Source of the DNA: JBOGXA01 sp050694175
GTDB lineage: Bacteria; Actinomycetota; CADDZG01; WHSQ01
Length of the DNA stretch: 64,000 bases
NCBI GenBank assembly: GCA_050694175.1
Contig: JBOGXA010000017.1
Span: forward strand, 27,641-91,640
Reading direction: 5' to 3'
The first letter of the stretch is position 1; each line of letters begins with the position of its first letter. The notes beneath the pieces are model-generated. The model saw only the letters and a program-made list of their open reading frames with translations, was not told where the DNA came from and made no database searches. Below are positions 60,548 to 64,000 of this stretch, in pieces. The translations under genes and the position numbers were made by a program.

Positions 60548-61732
60548 ATGAACATCGTCTTCAGTGGGTCTGAACGTCCGACACTCGGCGTGGAGATCGA
60601 GGTCCAGGTCGTGGATCAGGCGGGGGCACTGGCTACGGACACCGCCGCGACGAAGATCCTGGCCGAGCTGGACGACCCAGCGGGATACAAGCACGAGCTC
60701 CTCGAGTGCACTGTCGAAGTCATCACCGACGTCTGCCCTACGGTCACGGCGGTCCGCAAGGACCTTGGGGACAAGGTCGAGCGGCTCATCGAGGTTGCCG
60801 ACGGCCTCGGCTATCGCACAATCTGCACGGGCACACATCCGTTCTCTTCGTGGGTCGACCAGACGGTCTCCCCGGATCCTCGCTACCACCGTTTGATCGA
60901 CGACTGCCAGTGGACTGCGCGACGCCTTTTGATCTTCGGAGTGCACACACATGTGGGCGTCGGATCGGGTGAAGAGGCGATCGCCGTTGCCAATAGCCTG
61001 GCTGCGTTCATCCCGCACTTCCTTGCGCTGTCGTCGTCGTCTCCATTCTGGCAAGGCCGCGACACCGGCCTTGCTTCGATTCGTTCGAAGGTGTTCGAAT
61101 CGTTGCCGACCGCGGGTCTCCCCTACTACATGTCGAACTGGGGCGAGTTCCAGCGCTTCATGCGCACTCTCATCGGAGCCGGAACCATCCGCAGTATTCG
61201 CGAGGTGTGGTGGGATATTCGGCCGCATCCAGGCTTCGGGACGCTCGAGCTGCGGATTTGCGACGGTATCCCGACCATGGACGAGCTGTGCTCGATCGTC
61301 GCTCTGTCCCAATCACTGGTGGTGTGGCTCGCGGAGCGTTACAACGCGGGACTGGGACTCCCCACGCACCAGGCGTGGACGATCAGAGAGAACAAATGGA
61401 GGGCGGCCCGATGGGGGCTCGACGCAGAGATCATCCGTGACGAAGAGGGCAACCTGATGTCACTCCGTCGATCGATCGGAGATCTGGTTAACAGGCTCGA
61501 GCCCGTTGCGGAACGACTCGGGTGTCGGGACGAGCTGTTGGGGATCGAGGACATCCTCGAGAGGGGCACATCTTCGACCCGTCAGCGCGAAGTGTTCGCG
61601 CACACCCACGACCTCGCGCGCGTCGTTGACTCGCTCGTGGAGGAGATGAAGACCGGCTCCTTCAAACCGCTGCCGAACCGCGACCTGGTGGGAGGAACCC
61701 TGGTGCAAGGCCACCCCATCGCCGGCGAGTAA
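60548..61732 (+). CDS. YbdK-type carboxylate-amine ligase (glutamate-cysteine ligase family 2)
   Basis: A 394-residue ATP-grasp-like GCS2 enzyme. Conserved blocks are RPTLGVEIEVQVVD, KHELLECTVEVITDVCPTV, CTGTHPFSSW, FGVHTHVGVGSGEEAIAVAN, SSSPFWQGRDTGLASIRSKV, VWWDIRPHPGFGTLELRICD and REVFAHTHDLARVVDSLVEE. Family members have weak glutamate-cysteine ligase activity; in Actinobacteria related EgtA makes gamma-glutamylcysteine for ergothioneine, but no egt genes are near. The true amine substrate is unknown. ATG 60548 has AAGGGGGG nine bases upstream. Confidence 0.87.
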   Translation: MNIVFSGSERPTLGVEIEVQVVDQAGALATDTAATKILAELDDPAGYKHELLECTVEVITDVCPTVTAVRKDLGDKVERLIEVADGLGYRTICTGTHPFSSWVDQTVSPDPRYHRLIDDCQWTARRLLIFGVHTHVGVGSGEEAIAVANSLAAFIPHFLALSSSSPFWQGRDTGLASIRSKVFESLPTAGLPYYMSNWGEFQRFMRTLIGAGTIRSIREVWWDIRPHPGFGTLELRICDGIPTMDELCSIVALSQSLVVWLAERYNAGLGLPTHQAWTIRENKWRAARWGLDAEIIRDEEGNLMSLRRSIGDLVNRLEPVAERLGCRDELLGIEDILERGTSSTRQREVFAHTHDLARVVDSLVEEMKTGSFKPLPNRDLVGGTLVQGHPIAGE

Positions 61733-61745
61733 TCAGGGCCTGCCG

Positions 61746-63584
61746 TCACGGATTGGGGCCGAGGATGCGGGTGTCGCCGCGCCTCAATGTTGCCCCCGTT
61801 TGATCCAACCATTCGCACAGCGGTATGGCGTACTTGCGCGATGTTCCCAGGAGGTCGCGGATCTCGGCGACGGTCAGCGGCCCCGACTTCTCGATGGCCG
61901 CGCGCACTCTGGCGCGAGCATCCCCTGCCCGTTCGGCAGTGAGGTAGAAGTCGCCGATCTTTACCAGTTCACCTGCCTGGGTCAGCGATGAGACGAGTGC
62001 GGGATCGGCGCTCAGATCCTTGGTTAGAGGCGGCGCGAAGCCACCGGCCTCAAGCATCTGAATCAGATGCGATCGCTCTCTCTTCTGTTCGGGGCTGAGC
62101 GAGATCTCGTGGGCGCGGAGCCGCACCACCGCCCCCGTGACGGTAACGTCGTCGAAATCGCGCAACAATGCGTCGAATGAGGGGGCGTCGAGAGACAATG
62201 ACGCGCGCAGCAGTTCGCGAGACATCCCGTGCTCGAGCGGGTGGTGTCTGTGGAACTCCGACAACGTCGTCTGCAGTTGGTCGCGGAGTTCTTTGCGCCG
62301 GGCCTCCGATATCAGCAGGGCCCCCAGGGCGTGAACGCCGGCGGGAACGTTGGCGGTGCCTGTGCGCTTCAGGACGGTGGTCACATCGATCTGACCGGCG
62401 GCTTCGACGATGGCCGCGACGGCCCGCGCCTCATTTGCGTTCTCGAGATCGCGCATCAGGGCCAGGTGCCGCGAGTCGCCCCTGCGCGCATGATCGGGGA
62501 GCGCGTCGAGTACGCGGCCCCCGCCAAAAGTGACGACTCGACCCGCGTCACGCAAGACGAAGCGATCCCCGCGCCCAATCGGAAGGGCGTCTCGGAGGTA
62601 GAGCTGTGCGAACGCCGACTCACTCGGACCCAGCCGCTGCGTGGCGAGCAGCTTGAGGTCGACCGGTGTCTCAGCCGAGCCCACGTAAAGGAGATGAGCG
62701 CCCTTCTCGGTGAGCTCGTAGCTTTGTCCGGCTATTGACTCGTCGAGGACGTGGATCAGAGCGTCGATGCGATCGGTTGCCGCTATGAGGCCTGGGCGAA
62801 CGACGGCGTCGCCCCGGTCCGCGGCGACACGTTCGAGCCCTGCGATGTTCAATGCGGTACGAACTCCCGGGGAGATCGTGTCGACCGCCTTCTTGTGGTT
62901 CTGGATCCCCCGGATCCGGCCGCGGCGAACTCGCCCGCCGGCCCCGACCACCTCGACGTCGTCGCCGGTTGCGAAACCCCCGCCGGCGAGAGTGCCGGTC
63001 ACGACCGTGCCGCTGCCTGCGATGGTGAACACACGATCGACCCACAGCCGGGGTCGTCCGAGGTCGGGGGCCGGGGGGGCGCTCATGACCGCGCCGTCGA
63101 GGGCGGCAACGAGCTCGTCGAGCCCCACTCCTGTCGTCGCGGAGCACGGGATCACCGGCGCGTCAGCCAGGGTCGACGGCTCGAGGCGAGTCCGTATCTC
63201 TTCCGCCACGATCGCGACTGTGTCCTCGTCGACCAGGTCGCTCTTGGTAAGCGCCACCACCCCATGCTCGACTCCCAGGACGTGGAGAACCGACAGGTGC
63301 TCGGCGGACTGGGGCATCCACCCCTCGGTGGCGGCGACCACGAAGAGGCACACGGAGATGCCACCCGCCCCCGCCAGCATGTTCTTGATGAACCGCTCGT
63401 GCCCCGGCACGTCGACGATGCCGATCTCGCGACCCGAGGGCAACTCGACCCACGCAAAGCCAAGGTCGATCGTCAGCCCACGGCGTTTCTCTTCCTCGAA
63501 GCGGTCGGGGTCGATGCCGGTCAGGCGGTGGACGAGGCTCGACTTACCGTGATCGACGTGACCCGCGGTCCCGATGACGTGCAT
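61746..63584 (-). CDS. selB: Selenocysteine-specific elongation factor SelB
   Basis: A 612-residue GTPase that brings Sec-tRNA(Sec) to UGA codons with a SECIS element. G1 is GTAGHVDHGKSSLVHRLTG, G2 in EEKRRGLTIDLGFAW, G3 IVDVPGHERFIKNMLAG, G4 ALTKSDLVD and G5 PCSATTGVGL. EF-Tu-like domains 2 and 3 follow (FTIAGSGTVVTGTLAGG, AQLYLRDALPIGRGDRFVLR), then about 240 residues of winged helices at the C-terminus (LSADPALVSSLTQAGELVKI, TVAEIRDLLGTSRKYAIPLC) that bind the mRNA hairpin. The length is usual. ATG 63584 follows a TAAGGT box by six bases. selA, selC and selD are not in this window. Confidence 0.95.
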   Translation of the reverse strand: MHVIGTAGHVDHGKSSLVHRLTGIDPDRFEEEKRRGLTIDLGFAWVELPSGREIGIVDVPGHERFIKNMLAGAGGISVCLFVVAATEGWMPQSAEHLSVLHVLGVEHGVVALTKSDLVDEDTVAIVAEEIRTRLEPSTLADAPVIPCSATTGVGLDELVAALDGAVMSAPPAPDLGRPRLWVDRVFTIAGSGTVVTGTLAGGGFATGDDVEVVGAGGRVRRGRIRGIQNHKKAVDTISPGVRTALNIAGLERVAADRGDAVVRPGLIAATDRIDALIHVLDESIAGQSYELTEKGAHLLYVGSAETPVDLKLLATQRLGPSESAFAQLYLRDALPIGRGDRFVLRDAGRVVTFGGGRVLDALPDHARRGDSRHLALMRDLENANEARAVAAIVEAAGQIDVTTVLKRTGTANVPAGVHALGALLISEARRKELRDQLQTTLSEFHRHHPLEHGMSRELLRASLSLDAPSFDALLRDFDDVTVTGAVVRLRAHEISLSPEQKRERSHLIQMLEAGGFAPPLTKDLSADPALVSSLTQAGELVKIGDFYLTAERAGDARARVRAAIEKSGPLTVAEIRDLLGTSRKYAIPLCEWLDQTGATLRRGDTRILGPNP

Positions 63585-63675
63585 GTCCGCACCTTACGAG
63601 AGCCCGCCCGGGCATTCGGTGATCGCCCGCTCGCTCGCGTGGACGTGGTTCGCCCCGAATAGTCGGCCGTAGTCC

Positions 63676-63703
63676 TAAAGGACTAGTCCGGGCGTGCCGA
63701 TAG
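63676..63703 (+). promoter_or_regulatory. FliA/WhiG (sigma-28)-type promoter
   Basis: TAAA (63676-63679), 16 bases, then GCCGATAG (63696-63703) closely match the sigma-28 family pattern TAAA-N15/16-GCCGATAA. TAGTCCT-AA-AGGACTA (63670-63685), a perfect inverted repeat, overlaps the -35 element and could be an operator. Transcription would start near 63710. The stretch 63585-63669 holds nothing else that I can name. Confidence 0.7.
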
Positions 63704-63726
63704 CTCATGCGGAGTCAGCATCAGGT

Positions 63727-63810
63727 CTCCACGAGAAAGGCAAACCCGTCGTGAGGCGGGGGCGCAAAGCCAGGGGCCTCGCAAGGAGGCAGCCCAGCCG
63801 CCGAATGGAG
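63727..63810 (+). ncRNA. c-di-GMP-I (GEMM) riboswitch
   Basis: Key parts are in order: AAAGGCAAACC; a P2 hairpin CCCGTC-GTGA-GGCGGG with a GNRA loop; GGCGCAAAGCCA; a P3 hairpin GGCCTC-GCAA-GGAGGC; then AGCC and GCCGCCGAATGG. By alignment with the known Vc2 aptamer the base that contacts one guanine of the ligand (first G of GGCAAACC) is G, which favours c-di-GMP over cGAMP. The closing helix P1 pairs CTCCA (63727-63731) with TGGAG (63806-63810). That TGGAG contains the Shine-Dalgarno of the next gene, so ligand binding should block translation. Confidence 0.9.
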
Positions 63811-63815
63811 GAAGC

Positions 63816-63920
63816 ATGAAGTGCCTCAACGATGTAAGAGCTGTCCTCATCCTGTCGGTGTTGTTTGTGGTGGTCATGGGAGTAATCGGAGCGACCGGCG
63901 CGTTGTCTGCCGGGTCCTGA
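63816..63920 (+). CDS. 34-residue membrane peptide under the riboswitch
   Basis: From ATG 63816 to TGA 63918-63920. It reads MKCLNDVRAVLIL, a single helix LILSVLFVVVMGVIGATGAL and the tail SAGS. GGAGG lies four bases upstream and is part of the riboswitch closing helix. A hairpin follows seven bases after the stop, so this is probably the only product of the transcript. It is too short for a known pilin; it resembles tiny regulatory membrane proteins or a bare signal segment. No family is recognised. Position behind a strong SD and a riboswitch is the main support. Confidence 0.6.
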   Translation: MKCLNDVRAVLILSVLFVVVMGVIGATGALSAGS

Positions 63921-63926
63921 TCACGA

Positions 63927-63960
63927 GGGCTGCCGGGGCCATCCCTCCCCCAGGCAGCCC
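63927..63960 (+). terminator. Hairpin after the riboswitch-controlled peptide
   Basis: GGGCTGCC (63927-63934) pairs with GGCAGCCC (63953-63960), with further G/C pairing inside. There is no T-run, but the stem is strong and starts six bases after the stop codon. Confidence 0.6.
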
Positions 63961-63977
63961 GTACCGGAAAGAAAGAA

Positions 63978-63998
63978 GCGACCGTCGCCCCCGGTCGC
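63978..63998 (+). other. Second hairpin at the window edge
   Basis: GCGACC (63978-63983) pairs with GGTCGC (63993-63998) around GTCGCCCCC, after a purine-rich GGAAAGAAAGAA. It may be a second terminator or the start of the next leader; the window ends here. Confidence 0.35.
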
Positions 63999-64000
63999 GT

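Noticed and set aside
62751..63662. 303-codon plus-strand frame
   Set aside because: Antisense to the conserved GTPase part of selB.

Overview
The window looks like one contig of a high-GC actinobacterium (Actinomycetota), probably uncultured and not close to a model genus. Pointers are a WhiB protein, the proteasome activator Bpa with its GQYL tail, a GpgS-like glucosyltransferase, a SARP/AfsR-type regulator, a SenX3-RegX3-like pair, a MutT1-like NUDIX-phosphatase fusion, a pair of ArsA/Get3-like ATPases next to whiB, and several genes with a TANNNT box seven or eight bases before the start codon, as in leaderless actinobacterial mRNAs. SelB implies selenocysteine use. No transposase, prophage or CRISPR array was seen. 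Genus cannot be told from this sequence alone.

Layout. 0-6 kb: small-molecule enzymes (SRPBCC, duplicated ABM-like protein, AAC(3)-type acetyltransferase, VOC protein) and an ABC exporter. 6-17.6 kb: a SARP/AAA/TPR regulator divergent from a tightly coupled signalling run (membrane sensor-like protein, SdhA-like flavoprotein, two more sensor paralogues, a GAF-PP2C-HATPase protein, two STAS antagonists, a SRPBCC-like protein). 17.7-25.7 kb: SGNH hydrolase, lipoproteins, two glucose/sorbosone-dehydrogenase-like proteins, MalQ, Bpa, a membrane phosphoesterase. 25.7-34.6 kb: five tRNAs, SRP RNA, tadA, dnaX-ybaB-recR, gpgS-like gene, lysC-asd. 34.6-46.8 kb: a phosphate/polyphosphate region: pstSCAB-phoU on one strand, and senX3-regX3-ppk-CYTH/CHAD-mutT1 on the other, with a second phoU divergent from senX3. 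46.8-52 kb: a metallophosphoesterase, a HAMP-PP2C/STAS pair, two tiny membrane proteins, CopD and CopC-like proteins. 52-64 kb: whiB, a PNPOx-like protein, orphan SdhC, ArsA-like ATPase pair, NfeD, CocE hydrolase, MFS transporter, YbdK-type ligase, SelB and, at the right edge, a c-di-GMP riboswitch.

How parts work together. Sites built of two 11-bp GTTCA units lie before pstS and ppk, so phosphate uptake and polyphosphate synthesis are probably co-regulated by the RegX3-like regulator encoded here. The 9.3-17.6 kb run reads as a membrane-to-anti-sigma partner-switching pathway, with a flavoprotein inserted by 4-bp overlaps. At the right edge a FliA/WhiG-type promoter, a GEMM (c-di-GMP-I) riboswitch whose closing helix would cover the Shine-Dalgarno site, and a 34-residue membrane peptide form a compact unit that I find the most novel item.

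Caveats. Frameshifts interrupt four genes in the first 14.4 kb and almost none later. Several are one-base changes in homopolymers with all catalytic motifs intact, so part of this is likely sequence error. A 43-bp dispersed repeat (three good copies, one degenerate) lies between genes and has no known identity to me.
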